A stretch of 64,000 bases of DNA from Dyadobacter luteus (GCF_003383615.1 NZ_QNUL01000026.1:35338-99337); one strand, 5' to 3'; positions 1 to 9,050 are shown, counted from the first letter of the stretch. The notes: generated by a model from the letters alone, not told the origin. Program-made: numbers and translations.

Positions 1-509
1 TTGTATCGTTGCTGCTCAGCATCATCCCATTCGTGAAAGTTTTCAGGAAATTCGGCCACTATAGGATTGTCTTCTTCAAGCAGAAATGCGGGATCTGTTA
101 CTTTTTCGGGCTGTTGGCTGGCAAGGAGCAATGCCTTTTCAATATCAATTTCAGAATACTTATTGTATACCGGTTTTAATTCGTCGAAACCATAGTTTGC
201 AATGAGTTCGAAAGCACCTTCTGTTATCAGATAAGACAGCTTGGTAAGGTAGATTTTGCGGTAGAGATCAGCTTCATAAGTCCTGTCCATTAAATGAATA
301 ATGTCTACCCTTATCCCCTGATATTCCATCACCAAAGGATTCAGATCAATCGGAATCCGGCGAATGATTTCGTCTCTGGCGTTTTCCAATTCAGGAATTT
401 GTTCGTCCAGCTTTGCGATTTTTTCACAAAGCAGATTGAATTCTTTTTGTCGTTTATTGAGGTCAGAAGTAGATTTTCCTATACGTAATAGTGGAGCTGT
501 ATTTGTCAT
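1..509 (-). CDS. Hypothetical protein, 3' end cut by window edge
   Basis: An open frame runs on the minus strand from an ATG at 507-509 to the first base of the window without a stop, giving about 169 residues of an unfinished protein. It starts MTNTAPLLRIGKS and is hydrophilic and rich in charged residues. A stretch around residues 20-45 (repeated Glu, Lys, Leu) could form a coiled coil. The middle part contains DRTYEADLYRKIYL and the end is acidic (EEDNPIVAEFPENFHEWDD). There is no signal peptide or membrane segment. The next gene on the same strand lies 35 bases upstream, so both may share a transcript. I do not recognise the family. Confidence 0.7.
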   Translation of the reverse strand, partial: MTNTAPLLRIGKSTSDLNKRQKEFNLLCEKIAKLDEQIPELENARDEIIRRIPIDLNPLVMEYQGIRVDIIHLMDRTYEADLYRKIYLTKLSYLITEGAFELIANYGFDELKPVYNKYSEIDIEKALLLASQQPEKVTDPAFLLEEDNPIVAEFPENFHEWDDAEQQRY

Positions 510-544
510 TTCAGGTAATTGATGCTGTATTGGTAACGGGGTAA

Positions 545-1459
545 TTACAATCCCAGTTCCTGATAGGAGATGAGCGCTATGGCAGCCACTGCAAGTAATA
601 ACCCTATCCTGTTGTAAATATTGAGTCTCTCTTTGTAAAAAATCCATGCAGCAAAAGAGGAAACCAGCATGGTGAGAATATTGTAAACCGGGAAAACGTA
701 GGCAGCACTGTTACCAAACGCTGCCAGTGCTTTCAGAAGAAAATACAAAGACAAAAAGTTGGGTACCCCAAGGAGAAGTCCGCCCAATACACTTCGTGCC
801 ATCAGTTTTTCTTTTTGAACCAGTAGCTTATAAATAAGTAAAGCTGTGCCGATCAGGACTGCACCTACGCAGGCAATGATCATGAATACCGTGGATTGCC
901 CTGGAGGGTAATAGGTCGCAGATAAATAATTGATGAGTGTATTATTGGTGCCGCTTCCCAGAAAAGTCAATACCGGTAACAGCCACATCAGATAGCCGGC
1001 AGAGTTTTTCGGAGAGGTTGTATTTGTTTGTTTATCCGAAACCTGAACTGCCCCCAGTGCCAAAGCCACCAAGGCTACGAGAAGGCCGGTATAGTTGAGT
1101 GCTGTGAATTCTTTATTGTTGTTTTTAAATATAAATAAGCCAAACAGTACCGGGATGACCAGCGACATATTACCGGCAAGAGAGGCGGCAGTCACGCTTA
1201 CTTTTTGAGCAGTAAGACCGATGAACATAAAGGCAATTACGAACATGGTTCCAAGCGACAAAGTGAGCAGGGTGCCCATAGAGGTAGCAGAAACCTGACT
1301 GAAAACGCTTAAATCCGGTGTAAGCAGCAAACCTGTAGCAACACAGGAATAATAGTTAAATACAATGGCGTGAAAAGAGTTGACCTTATACTGAGGATAC
1401 GCCCTCATGATCAGGTACAACGCCACGGTAAAAAGTACGGCCAGTATGAAATTGATCAT
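545..1459 (-). CDS. EamA-family (DMT superfamily) permease
   Basis: This 304-residue protein is almost entirely hydrophobic, with about ten predicted membrane helices. They form two similar halves (roughly 1-137 and 155-304), the usual build of EamA/drug-metabolite transporters in the inner membrane. The N terminus MINFILAVLFTVALY is the first helix. Prolines and small residues within helices (for example GNMSLVIPVLFG and GVPNFLSLY) fit the family. The substrate cannot be read from the sequence; relatives export amino acids or metabolites. It ends 35 bases before the unknown gene at the left edge, and its start lies 14 bases from the purN stop, so purN, this gene and the edge gene probably form one operon. 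Confidence 0.85.
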   Translation of the reverse strand: MINFILAVLFTVALYLIMRAYPQYKVNSFHAIVFNYYSCVATGLLLTPDLSVFSQVSATSMGTLLTLSLGTMFVIAFMFIGLTAQKVSVTAASLAGNMSLVIPVLFGLFIFKNNNKEFTALNYTGLLVALVALALGAVQVSDKQTNTTSPKNSAGYLMWLLPVLTFLGSGTNNTLINYLSATYYPPGQSTVFMIIACVGAVLIGTALLIYKLLVQKEKLMARSVLGGLLLGVPNFLSLYFLLKALAAFGNSAAYVFPVYNILTMLVSSFAAWIFYKERLNIYNRIGLLLAVAAIALISYQELGL

Positions 1460-1473
1460 ATCAGTGCGTTAGC

Positions 1474-2043
1474 TCAGGCCTGTGAAATAAGTTGATCAAT
1501 TACCTGTGGAAAATGAGCATGCTCCAGCACATGTATTTTGTTAGCCACATCGTCCGCAGTGTCGGTAGGAAGTACTTCGCAGCTGGTTTGGAATATAATG
1601 TTGCCTTCGTCGTAATGCTCGTTTACGAAGTGAATTGTAATACCTGATTCCTTCTCCTTTGCTGCCACAACCGCTTCATGTACAAAACTTCCATACATAC
1701 CTTTGCCACCATATTTCGGAAGAAGCGCAGGATGAATATTGACCATCTTGTTTTCGAAACCATTGACCAGATAAGTAGGAATCAGCATCATAAAACCAGC
1801 CAGAACAATCAGATCAATATTGTTATTCTTAAGAATTTCCAGGATTCGTTCCGATTCGTAGAATGTTTTTCTATCGAATACCAGCACAGGAATGTGAAGT
1901 TTGCGGGCACGGGCGATAACTCCGGCCTGCGGATTGTTTGTCAGAATGAGAGAAACCTCCACATCGGTCCGGTCTGAGAAATAAGCTGATATTTTTTCGG
2001 CATTGGAGCCGGATCCGGAGGCGAAAATGGCAATACGTTTCAT
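1474..2043 (-). CDS. purN: Phosphoribosylglycinamide formyltransferase
   Basis: PurN transfers the formyl group of 10-formyltetrahydrofolate to glycinamide ribonucleotide, the third step of purine synthesis in the cytoplasm. From the ATG at 2043 the protein has 189 residues, the normal family length. It opens with the nucleotide-binding MKRIAIFASGSGSN loop. The catalytic triad is visible as Asn102 and His104 in NIHPALLPKY and Asp145 in YDEGNII. The open frame extends 16 codons upstream to 2091, but that extension matches nothing in the family and the Met directly before KRIAIFASG is the natural start. It lies downstream of a terminator that ends the neighbouring 2160-2855 gene, so it probably has its own promoter. 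Confidence 0.95.
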   Translation of the reverse strand: MKRIAIFASGSGSNAEKISAYFSDRTDVEVSLILTNNPQAGVIARARKLHIPVLVFDRKTFYESERILEILKNNNIDLIVLAGFMMLIPTYLVNGFENKMVNIHPALLPKYGGKGMYGSFVHEAVVAAKEKESGITIHFVNEHYDEGNIIFQTSCEVLPTDTADDVANKIHVLEHAHFPQVIDQLISQA

Positions 2044-2104
2044 TGATATTGAGCTGATAATTGAAAAACATGCTTCGTAAAATTGAAGCATCCGGCAAAG
2101 CTAT

Positions 2105-2139
2105 AAAAAAGAACGGCTCCCGATTCACCGGAAGCCGTT
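2105..2139 (-). terminator. Intrinsic terminator after the 2160-2855 gene
   Basis: On the minus strand an AACGGCT/AGCCGTT stem (2112-2118 with 2133-2139) is followed by a run of six T (complement of 2105-2110). It ends the secreted-protein gene before purN. Confidence 0.7.
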
Positions 2140-2159
2140 TAGTTACCGGTAATAAGCGA

Positions 2160-2855
2160 TTAGTATATTTTGGTCAAAACAGAAGATGCCATCAGCTTTC
2201 CCTTGCGATAAGTCTCTGTTTTTAAATCCCAAAGCACGCCGTCAGCGCGATAGGATATAGTCTGCATGTCAATTTTGATCTTGATTCCCATTTGGGTTTC
2301 CATCAGCATATCGGAAGAAACTTTATGTACATCGAACGTTCCGGCAGGTATAGTCAGTTTTTCCTGTTCTCCCACAACACGATTACTGATCAGCATATTC
2401 ATGGTCATTGTCAACGGACCTGAAGCACCTTCACCTTTGAGCGTTGCATCTTTCAGCTTTTCTCCTGCTTTCAGTTTGGCAGGGTATTCAATATCGTCTG
2501 AAGTGAATTTCATCTCAAAGTTTTCAAGAGATTTCATTTGCTCCTGGCTTATCAGTGACTTGGTATCAAGGGCAAGCACATTTCCTTTGCAGCGCATTGT
2601 ATAGGTATTCTTAAGCTCAGACTTTCCTTTTGTACTCAGTGATTCGAAATCAATTGTATATACAACAAAGCCTCCTTCATTTGCAACATTCGCAATTTTG
2701 TAAATGAGTTTGCCCACCGACTTTCCTTTGCCATCAAAATTTTCCATCTCAAACCCGCTGCCGGCCTTCAGATTAAACCCCATGCAGTCTTGTGCGTTCA
2801 GGGAGCGGGTCACTGCGACGATTAGCAGTAGTATAACAAGTATATTTTTTTTCAT
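2160..2855 (-). CDS. Secreted DUF3108/TapB-like protein
   Basis: A 231-residue protein with a signal peptide (MKKNILVILLLIVAVTRSLNAQ, cleavage likely after Ala-Gln). The mature part alternates short beta strands and ends in an IPAGTFDVHKVSSD segment followed by a beta-rich tail (YRADGVLWDLKTETYRKGKL). This resembles the DUF3108/TapB-like periplasmic proteins common in Bacteroidota, whose role is not established. It is monocistronic by layout: a terminator follows it and the prenyltransferase gene begins 94 bases away on the same strand with its own stop. I am fairly sure of the gene and of secretion, less sure of the family name. Confidence 0.75.
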   Translation of the reverse strand: MKKNILVILLLIVAVTRSLNAQDCMGFNLKAGSGFEMENFDGKGKSVGKLIYKIANVANEGGFVVYTIDFESLSTKGKSELKNTYTMRCKGNVLALDTKSLISQEQMKSLENFEMKFTSDDIEYPAKLKAGEKLKDATLKGEGASGPLTMTMNMLISNRVVGEQEKLTIPAGTFDVHKVSSDMLMETQMGIKIKIDMQTISYRADGVLWDLKTETYRKGKLMASSVLTKIY

Positions 2856-2949
2856 TTTGAAGAGTGATTAAGTTTCGACAGGATAAATATAGGATTTGAA
2901 ATTTTGTAGAAGACCAATCCTTTCCACTATTGAGCAAACGGAAAAATGG

Positions 2950-3831
2950 TTAAGCCCAAAGCATGGTCAGCAACCCTAGCAGCATGATGATTTTGCAGAG
3001 GTTACTGATCTCTTTAAATTCTTTTTTTGTGTCCGAACGGCTCAATTTAAAGATCATATGAGCGATCGGAATCAGCAACAGCAGAAACAGCCAGATCAGT
3101 ACAGGATTATCGAGCACCTTCGCCATCAAAAATAATGTGAAGACAAATAGGAATATGACCCCGTAAAGAAAAGTACGGGTTCGTGGAATTCCCCATACGA
3201 TCGGAAGTGTTCGGCAGCCATGGGCAGCATCTCCTTTGATATCTTCCATATCTTTCACAACTTCTCTGATCAGCGAAATAAAGAAAGAAAAAACTGCATA
3301 GATAAAAACCAGGTGCCGATTATCCGGGAAATAGACAGTCAGGATGAGTAAGGACAGGCCCGTCAACAGGGAAACGATAAAGTTTCCTATAAATGCTTTT
3401 CGTTTAAACCTTTCGGAATAGAACCAGAGTAGGGTGATTGAAAAAACATTTACAAGGAAGATCCACGGACTTACCAGAAGGCCCAGCAAAGCGCCCAGCA
3501 CATTAAGCACCTGGTGCGCACCCATCGCCCAGCGTCTTTTGAGATACCGGCCAACAACCACGCGCTCGGGTTTATTGACAATATCGATTTTAATATCGAA
3601 GTAATCGTTGATGATGTATCCTGCTGCTGCTATACAAACAGTAGAAAGAGACAGCACAAACATTTTTGGGTCGGAAATGATCTGTTTCCATTCATGCCTC
3701 GGACCAATCAAAAGAATTCTTGTGAAATATTGGGTGAGGGCCAATATCACAAGGTTAGTCATACGAACCAGCCGCACGCTTCCTGCAACAAAATCACGTA
3801 TGGTTACCTTAGAGCGCGCAGACGCATTCAT
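2950..3831 (-). CDS. UbiA-family prenyltransferase (geranylgeranylglycerol-phosphate synthase-like)
   Basis: A 293-residue integral membrane protein with about nine helices. Both Asp-rich magnesium/diphosphate motifs of the UbiA superfamily are present: NDYFDIKID at residues 75-83 and DMEDIKGD at residues 194-201. UbiA enzymes move an isoprenoid chain from its diphosphate onto an acceptor within the membrane. Bacteroidota proteins with this NDYFDIKID...NKPERVVVGRYL signature are usually annotated as geranylgeranylglycerol-phosphate geranylgeranyltransferases, but menaquinone or other acceptors remain possible. The first two dozen residues are basic and cytoplasmic. It is transcribed divergently from bshA. 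Confidence 0.88.
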   Translation of the reverse strand: MNASARSKVTIRDFVAGSVRLVRMTNLVILALTQYFTRILLIGPRHEWKQIISDPKMFVLSLSTVCIAAAGYIINDYFDIKIDIVNKPERVVVGRYLKRRWAMGAHQVLNVLGALLGLLVSPWIFLVNVFSITLLWFYSERFKRKAFIGNFIVSLLTGLSLLILTVYFPDNRHLVFIYAVFSFFISLIREVVKDMEDIKGDAAHGCRTLPIVWGIPRTRTFLYGVIFLFVFTLFLMAKVLDNPVLIWLFLLLLIPIAHMIFKLSRSDTKKEFKEISNLCKIIMLLGLLTMLWA

Positions 3832-4023
3832 TGTAATTCTTTGTAAAATATGATTGAGACGGTAAAATTATTCATTTTACCGCAGTATTGACAATTATTA
3901 GAATGTTTCTCATTCCGTTTGAGATAAATTGGATTTAATTTGTGTTAGTGATTTGTCATCAATGGAAAATCCGAGGAGATTTCTCCATTTTTCCAACATA
4001 TCACCACGATTAGAAAAAAACTT

Positions 4024-5160
4024 ATGAAAATTGGAATTGTATGTTATCCTACTTTCGGAGGAAGCGGTGTGGTGGCTACCGAACTCGGTAAAGCGCTCGC
4101 CAAAGTAGGTCATCAGGTTCATTTTATTACCTATTCTCAGCCTCAGAGGCTGGATTTCTTTAATGAGAACGTATATTATCACGAAGTAAATATACCTACG
4201 TACCCACTTTTTCAATACCCGCCTTATGAGTCTGCTTTATCCAGCCATATGGTGAACGTAGTACAGAGTGCCAAGCTTGATTTACTTCATGTACATTATG
4301 CTATTCCACATGCTTCGTCGGCTTATCTGGCCAAGCAGATTCTTGCGCAGCAGGGCATAAATATTCCCGTTATTACAACATTACATGGTACTGATATTAC
4401 TCTGGTAGGAAAAGATGAATCCTATGAGCCCGTTGTTACATTCAGTATTAATCAGTCTGACGGCATCACGGCTGTTTCTGATTCGTTGAAAAAAGATACC
4501 TACAAGCATTTCAATGTAACGAAGGACATTGAGGTCATTCCTAATTTTATTGACCTGAGCCGTTTTAACCGTCAGAAGAAGGAGCATTTCAAACTGGCAA
4601 TTTGTCCCAACAATGAAAAGCTGATTGTACATACATCCAATTTCCGTAAAGTGAAACGGATTGATGATGTGATTATGATTTTCAATAAGCTTAGGAATTT
4701 ACTGCCAAGTAAGTTATTGCTGGTAGGGGATGGCCCGGACAGAGCGCGTATTGAGCGGCTTTGCAAGGATCTGGATATGCTTTCAGACGTTCGTTTCCTG
4801 GGCAAACTGGATGCTATTGAAGAGGTATTATCTGTAGCTGATTTGTTCCTGATGCCTTCTGAATCGGAAAGTTTCGGATTGGCAGCCCTGGAAGCATTGG
4901 CTTGTGAAGTGCCATTGATCACCTCCAATGCAGGCGGTTTACCTGAATTGAATTTATCCGGAGTTACCGGATTTTTGAGCGACGTGGGCGATGTAGATGA
5001 TATGGTGAAGAATGCAGCTTATATTCTGCACGACGACAACCTTCCTACATTCAAAGCTAACGCGCTTGCAAGAGCAAAAGAATTTGATGTTGCTCGTATT
5101 TTGCCTCATTATGAGTCTTATTATGAGCGAGTTGTTGAGAGTGCTAAGGCGCTTATATAA
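4024..5160 (+). CDS. bshA: N-acetyl-alpha-D-glucosaminyl L-malate synthase
   Basis: BshA, a GT4 glycosyltransferase of the GT-B fold, joins GlcNAc from UDP-GlcNAc to L-malate, the first step of bacillithiol synthesis. At 378 residues the length is typical. The N-terminal domain begins MKIGIVCYPTFGGSGVVATELG, a very characteristic BshA opening, and contains HYAIPHASSAYLA and TLHGTDITLVG (malate-side loop). The C-terminal domain has the GT4 donor signature MPSESESFGLAALEALAC. Its presence implies that the organism uses bacillithiol as a low-molecular thiol. It shares direction with the NADH dehydrogenase gene 49 bases downstream, with a short hairpin between. Confidence 0.95.
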   Translation: MKIGIVCYPTFGGSGVVATELGKALAKVGHQVHFITYSQPQRLDFFNENVYYHEVNIPTYPLFQYPPYESALSSHMVNVVQSAKLDLLHVHYAIPHASSAYLAKQILAQQGINIPVITTLHGTDITLVGKDESYEPVVTFSINQSDGITAVSDSLKKDTYKHFNVTKDIEVIPNFIDLSRFNRQKKEHFKLAICPNNEKLIVHTSNFRKVKRIDDVIMIFNKLRNLLPSKLLLVGDGPDRARIERLCKDLDMLSDVRFLGKLDAIEEVLSVADLFLMPSESESFGLAALEALACEVPLITSNAGGLPELNLSGVTGFLSDVGDVDDMVKNAAYILHDDNLPTFKANALARAKEFDVARILPHYESYYERVVESAKALI

Positions 5161-5169
5161 TTTGGGTAT

Positions 5170-5200
5170 GGTTATTTTAACCACCTGAATGGAAATAACC
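5170..5200 (+). repeat. Short inverted repeat between bshA and ndh
   Basis: GGTTATTT (5170-5177) and AAATAACC (5193-5200) can pair around a 15-base loop in the 49-base gap between the two genes. No T run follows, so it is a hairpin of unknown role rather than a clear terminator. Confidence 0.4.
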
Positions 5201-5209
5201 TATTGATAT

Positions 5210-6529
5210 ATGTTACCGAATATTCCAGATACGAATTTTAAAAGAGTGGTGATTGTAGGTGCAGGCTTTGGTGGCCTTGCCCTTGCACGTGAAATCGCCA
5301 AGAGAGACGACTTACAGATTGTTCTGATAGATAGAAATAATTTTCATCAGTTCCAGCCACTGTTTTACCAGGTGGCTATGGCTGGCTTGGAGGCGAGTGC
5401 AATTTCTTTTCCGCTAAGAAAAGTATTTCAGTCAAAAAAGAATGTGCACATCCGTATTACGGAAGTATTGCAGATTAACCCGGATCGTCAGTCTATTGAT
5501 ACTGAATTGGGAGAGATTACCTACGACTACCTGGTAATAGCTACCGGTGCAAGCACCAATTATTTCGGGATGAAGGAAATTGAGGAGAGAGCTATTCCGA
5601 TGAAAACGGTTTCTGAGGCAATCGGGTTGAGGAACAGGATTCTTCAAAACTTTGAGGATGCGCTTTGTGCCATTACAGACGATGAACGTGAAGGTTTAAT
5701 GAGTGTGGTTGTTGTAGGCGGTGGCCCTACTGGTGTGGAGCTATCAGGTACACTCGCTGAAATGCGCTCCTTTATTCTTCCGAAGGATTATCCGGAAATT
5801 GATTTTTCAGGAATGCAGATTCACCTTTTGGAAGGTGCTGATAAGTTGCTCGGAGCGATGTCTAAGGAATCTTCTGAAAAGTCTAAAAAGTATCTGGAAG
5901 ATATGGGCGTAGTCGTTCATACGGGACAGGTTGTTACCGGCTTTGACGGAAAATATGTTACCACTAAACAGGGACTGAAATTACGCGCGGACAATCTTGT
6001 TTGGGCGGCAGGTATCAAGGCAAGCCCATTGAATGGTCTCAATCCGGAAGTGATTGCACGAGGAGGAAGGATTAAAGTCGATCGTTACAACCGCGTGGAA
6101 GGTTATGAGAATATTTTTGCGATGGGCGATGTGGCCCTGATGACCGAAGGAAAGTGGGAAAACGGGCATCCTCAGCTGGCACAACCTGCGATGCAGCAAG
6201 GTAAAGCGCTGGCGAGGAATGTGTGGAGAGTGCTGGATGGTAAAAAGGCAATTCCTTTCGAGTATAAAGACCTTGGATCGATGGCAACAGTGGGAAGAAA
6301 CCGTGCTGTAGTCGATCTTCCGTTCTGGAAGTTCCAGGGCTTCTTTGCCTGGCTTACGTGGATGTTTGTTCACCTGATGTCTATTGTCGGTGTTAAAAAC
6401 AGAGTGTTGACCTTGATCAACTGGGTATGGAGCTATGTTACCTACGATCAGTCTTTGCGCTTGATTTTACGACCGAAAGCAATCGCACAGGTGGCAGATA
6501 AAGAAGCCAATAATACGGTGGAAGTATAG
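5210..6529 (+). CDS. ndh: Type II NADH:quinone oxidoreductase
   Basis: A 439-residue two-dinucleotide-binding flavoprotein. The FAD site is VVIVGAGFGG (residues 13-22) and the NAD(P)H site is VVVVGGGPTGVELSG (166-180). The FAD-contact motif IFAMGDVAL follows. The C-terminal part (FFAWLTWMFVHLMSIVG and neighbours) is amphipathic and hydrophobic, as in the membrane-anchoring tail of NDH-2 enzymes. It oxidises NADH and passes electrons to menaquinone without pumping protons. It follows bshA in the same direction but the functions are unrelated. I call the family with confidence; the electron acceptor is inferred. Confidence 0.9.
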   Translation: MLPNIPDTNFKRVVIVGAGFGGLALAREIAKRDDLQIVLIDRNNFHQFQPLFYQVAMAGLEASAISFPLRKVFQSKKNVHIRITEVLQINPDRQSIDTELGEITYDYLVIATGASTNYFGMKEIEERAIPMKTVSEAIGLRNRILQNFEDALCAITDDEREGLMSVVVVGGGPTGVELSGTLAEMRSFILPKDYPEIDFSGMQIHLLEGADKLLGAMSKESSEKSKKYLEDMGVVVHTGQVVTGFDGKYVTTKQGLKLRADNLVWAAGIKASPLNGLNPEVIARGGRIKVDRYNRVEGYENIFAMGDVALMTEGKWENGHPQLAQPAMQQGKALARNVWRVLDGKKAIPFEYKDLGSMATVGRNRAVVDLPFWKFQGFFAWLTWMFVHLMSIVGVKNRVLTLINWVWSYVTYDQSLRLILRPKAIAQVADKEANNTVEV

Positions 6530-6658
6530 TTGGAAAGTCGTTGAAACCTGATTTTATCCGTTCAACTTCGAATTGGGTCTTTCAACAGGATTTGCCTATA
6601 TTCGTGTGCTAATTAGTGCGAGGTTTACGTTATAGAAAGAGCAATAAACCATTGAAAG

Positions 6659-6901
6659 ATGAAAATTATACTTAATATCCTTTTTATATTTATGCTTCTG
6701 CTGGCTTTCGTGCCGGTTTTCAGAAGATTTATATTTCACTTATTAGTAGGTCGTAAACTCGTAAAAGAGCAGGAAAGACAATATAAAGCGCAACAGCAAC
6801 GTGCAAAACAAGCGGGTGTACGTGTAGATAATGTGCCACCTGATATCAACCGCTCCCGTTTTCAGGGAGGTGAGTATGTGGACTACGAGGAAGTGAAGTA
6901 G
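6659..6901 (+). CDS. DUF4834 family small membrane protein
   Basis: An 80-residue protein with one N-terminal membrane helix (KIILNILFIFMLLLAFVPVF), then a basic, Gln/Arg-rich cytoplasmic tail ending GGEYVDYEEVK. Length and layout match the Bacteroidota family DUF4834, of unknown function. It starts 129 bases after ndh and is followed by a GC-rich hairpin. Confidence 0.75.
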   Translation: MKIILNILFIFMLLLAFVPVFRRFIFHLLVGRKLVKEQERQYKAQQQRAKQAGVRVDNVPPDINRSRFQGGEYVDYEEVK

Positions 6902-6919
6902 TACGCTCTCAGGAAATAT

Positions 6920-6950
6920 AAGGGCCGGGTTTCATAAGATTCCCGGCCTT
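6920..6950. terminator. Hairpin between convergent genes
   Basis: GGCCGGG (6923-6929) pairs with CCCGGCC (6942-6948). It sits between the convergent DUF4834 and acetyltransferase genes. The T tract is short, so efficiency is uncertain. Confidence 0.55.
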
Positions 6951-6965
6951 TACATTTAAAAATTA

Positions 6966-7427
6966 TTATTTGGTTCTTCCCGCAAGCTTGATATCTACTT
7001 CCATATGATATAAGTCGTAGCCTGCATCCCAGTAATCCTTTACAATTTCCTTCACTACAAGCCCGAATTTTTCGTAAAAGGGATAGGCCATTTGGGATGT
7101 CCGCACAGAGAACACCTGCACGGTTTCAATTTTCCTGATTTCTTCCAGACGATAAATTGTGAGGGCAGAGCCGATCCCTTTTCCTTGCGCAGAAGGATGC
7201 ACGAAGTCCCAGGATAATCCTCCGATCCGACCATCCTGGGAAATATTGAATCCGGCGCAGCCCAGAATAACGCCATCTTCCTCAGCAACAAAGTAATTTC
7301 CGGCGTGTTCATCCAGATAGTAAATGAGATCCTTTTCTTCATTTGGTGAAAAATATTCCGGCGTATTAAGCTGCATAATCTTCATAATGGCTGGCCTGTC
7401 ACTTTCCTTATGTTTTCTTATTTCCAT
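6966..7427 (-). CDS. GNAT-family N-acetyltransferase
   Basis: From the ATG at 7427 this is a 153-residue single-domain GNAT protein. The acetyl-CoA pyrophosphate-binding loop is visible in DFVHPSAQGKGIGSAL (Q/R-x-x-G-x-G/A pattern), preceded by the beta strands of motif A (VILGCAGFNIS). The C-terminal part has MAYPFYEKFGLVV, typical of the motif B region. The substrate is unknown. An in-frame ATG at 7478 would add 17 residues; I prefer the internal start because MEIRKHKESDRPAIMKIM is the usual GNAT opening. Confidence 0.82.
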   Translation of the reverse strand: MEIRKHKESDRPAIMKIMQLNTPEYFSPNEEKDLIYYLDEHAGNYFVAEEDGVILGCAGFNISQDGRIGGLSWDFVHPSAQGKGIGSALTIYRLEEIRKIETVQVFSVRTSQMAYPFYEKFGLVVKEIVKDYWDAGYDLYHMEVDIKLAGRTK

Positions 7428-7560
7428 GGCATTGTGTTGTATGAGCTGCAATTGTACTAAATCATTTTCATTTACCATTCATGAACCGTAGAATTGTATT
7501 TTGAATGCTTTATGTATTAAGCCTAAAATGAATTTTATACTAAACCTGTAAGAATTAAAA

Positions 7561-8481
7561 ATGAAAAAAACGGTAATCAGCCTCCTTTTACTATTGGTTC
7601 TGGTGCTTCTTAAATCAGGGGAAGCCAGATCTATGGGAATGAAGGGAGATTCACTCCGACTATTTCTGATTGGAAACAGCTTTTCCCAAAATGCCACAAG
7701 ATACCTGCCTAAGCTTGCAGAAGAAGGCGGGCATCCTCTTAAAATAGGCCGTGCAGAACTGGGTGGATGTTCGTTGCAACGCCATTGGGAAATTGCCGAA
7801 GCCGCAGAGAGGAATCCGGAGGATCCTAAAGGAAAGGCTTACAATGGAAAGTCGCTGAGAGAATTACTATCGGCTGGTAAATGGGATGTCGTAACTATTC
7901 AGCAGAATTCAATGAACTCGGGTGATTCTACGACTTACATGCCCTATGCCCGCAAACTTGTTGCTCTTGTGAAATCTATTCAGCCTGATGCTAAAATCAT
8001 TATGCAGCAAACCTGGGCATATAGGGTTGACGCCAAAAAGTTTACCCAAACTGCCAATGAAGTGTTTGCGGCGGACGCAAAAGAAATGTGGGAAAAGTCG
8101 AGAGCGTCTTACCACAAAATTGTAAAGGAACTGGGCATAAAACTCTTTCCGGTCGGTGATGCTTTCTGGCGTATTAACTCCAATCCTAAAACAGCCTATG
8201 TGCCGGATTCGAAATTTGATGTAGCGAATGCAGTTTACCCCAATTTACCTGAACAGAAAAATTCCCTGCATGTCGGTTATAAATACAACAACAGTCAAAA
8301 GCTTGATTTTGATGCCAACCATGCTAACGAAGCAGGATGTTATCTGGGCGGGTTGGTTTGGTATGCTGTGCTGTTTAAAGAAAGTCCTGTGAAACTACAT
8401 TTTCATCCGGAGCAGGTTTCGGATGAGTTTGCCAAAGTTTTAAAAAGCACTGCCGATCAGGTTGTGAAAAACAGCAAATAG
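7561..8481 (+). CDS. DUF4886 protein, SGNH-hydrolase-like, secreted
   Basis: A 306-residue protein with a signal peptide (KKTVISLLLLLVLVLLKSG). The mature protein has the SGNH-like block I LFLIGNSFSQNA and, near the C terminus, DANHANEAGCYLGG, where the Asp and His would complete the catalytic triad. Between them lies VVTIQQNSMNSGD, the central strand region. This is the layout of DUF4886, a Bacteroidota family related to SGNH esterases. It probably removes an acyl or other ester group from a carbohydrate in the periplasm, but no substrate can be read off. The gene stands alone and ends in a strong terminator. Confidence 0.85.
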   Translation: MKKTVISLLLLLVLVLLKSGEARSMGMKGDSLRLFLIGNSFSQNATRYLPKLAEEGGHPLKIGRAELGGCSLQRHWEIAEAAERNPEDPKGKAYNGKSLRELLSAGKWDVVTIQQNSMNSGDSTTYMPYARKLVALVKSIQPDAKIIMQQTWAYRVDAKKFTQTANEVFAADAKEMWEKSRASYHKIVKELGIKLFPVGDAFWRINSNPKTAYVPDSKFDVANAVYPNLPEQKNSLHVGYKYNNSQKLDFDANHANEAGCYLGGLVWYAVLFKESPVKLHFHPEQVSDEFAKVLKSTADQVVKNSK

Positions 8482-8490
8482 TCCGATCAG

Positions 8491-8537
8491 AAAACAGAAA
8501 AGGGACTACACGAAGCAATCCCTTTTCTGTTTTTATG
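8491..8537. terminator. Strong bidirectional terminator
   Basis: A perfect 15-base stem (8491-8505 with 8519-8533) around a 13-base loop, A-rich on one side and T-rich on the other. It ends both the DUF4886 gene (plus) and the glycine-zipper gene (minus). Confidence 0.9.
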
Positions 8538-8551
8538 TGTTTGTAACAACA

Positions 8552-9013
8552 CTAGTTGTTCTTCTCTTTCTTTTTCTTCTGAGCGTCAACAATCGCACCT
8601 GTACCTACGCCAACGCCAGCTCCGATCACACTACCAATAAGTGCACCCTCTGCACGATTTTTATTGATAATGGCTCCGGTGACTGCACCAGTACCAGCAC
8701 CTACCACAGCTCCTTTGGCTTTATGGTTCCATTTCTTCTTAGCTGGTGCTGCTGCTTGCGCCTGTCTGCTGTTGTTATTTGCTACAACTTGTTTGCTGTT
8801 TTCCTCATTTTGTTTCTCTAATTCCTGCTCTTTTTGAGCCATTACATTGTTCATAGAGTCAATAATGGCCTGTTTGGCAATGACCGCCTGCATAGAATCG
8901 ATGGTTGTTTGCTTGGCTTTCAAAGCAGCTTCCTGCTTCTTTGATTCACTGTTACAGCTTGTTAGGAGGATTGCTGCAACTCCTACTGAAAATAGCGATT
9001 TCATGGTTTTCAT
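8552..9013 (-). CDS. Glycine-zipper lipoprotein
   Basis: From the ATG at 9013 the protein has 153 residues. It has a lipoprotein signal (MKTMKSLFSVGVAAILLTSC, lipid-bearing Cys20), then a charged Gln/Lys/Glu helix that repeats IDSM...AVIAKQ (about residues 25-75). The C-terminal glycine zipper has GxxxG spacing (GAVVGAGTGAVTGAI and GALIGSVIGAGVGVGTGAI) and a Lys-rich tail. Such YmgG/Rick17kDa-like domains insert into or lie on membranes. A second Met at 9004 would serve equally well; the frame also extends to 9040. It may be the last gene of a run starting at the FUSC gene, 37 bases after the DUF6157 gene. Confidence 0.8.
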   Translation of the reverse strand: MKTMKSLFSVGVAAILLTSCNSESKKQEAALKAKQTTIDSMQAVIAKQAIIDSMNNVMAQKEQELEKQNEENSKQVVANNNSRQAQAAAPAKKKWNHKAKGAVVGAGTGAVTGAIINKNRAEGALIGSVIGAGVGVGTGAIVDAQKKKKEKNN

Positions 9014-9050
9014 AATGTTGTTTGAAATAGCTATCTCCAAAAGTGTGCCA

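Noticed and set aside
1871..2128. Minus-strand frame overlapping purN
   Set aside because: It is in a different frame across the well-supported purN gene and has no family features.
8537..8821. 94-codon plus-strand frame rich in Cys and Leu
   Set aside because: Antisense shadow of the glycine-zipper lipoprotein, whose lipobox and zipper show that the minus strand is the coding one.
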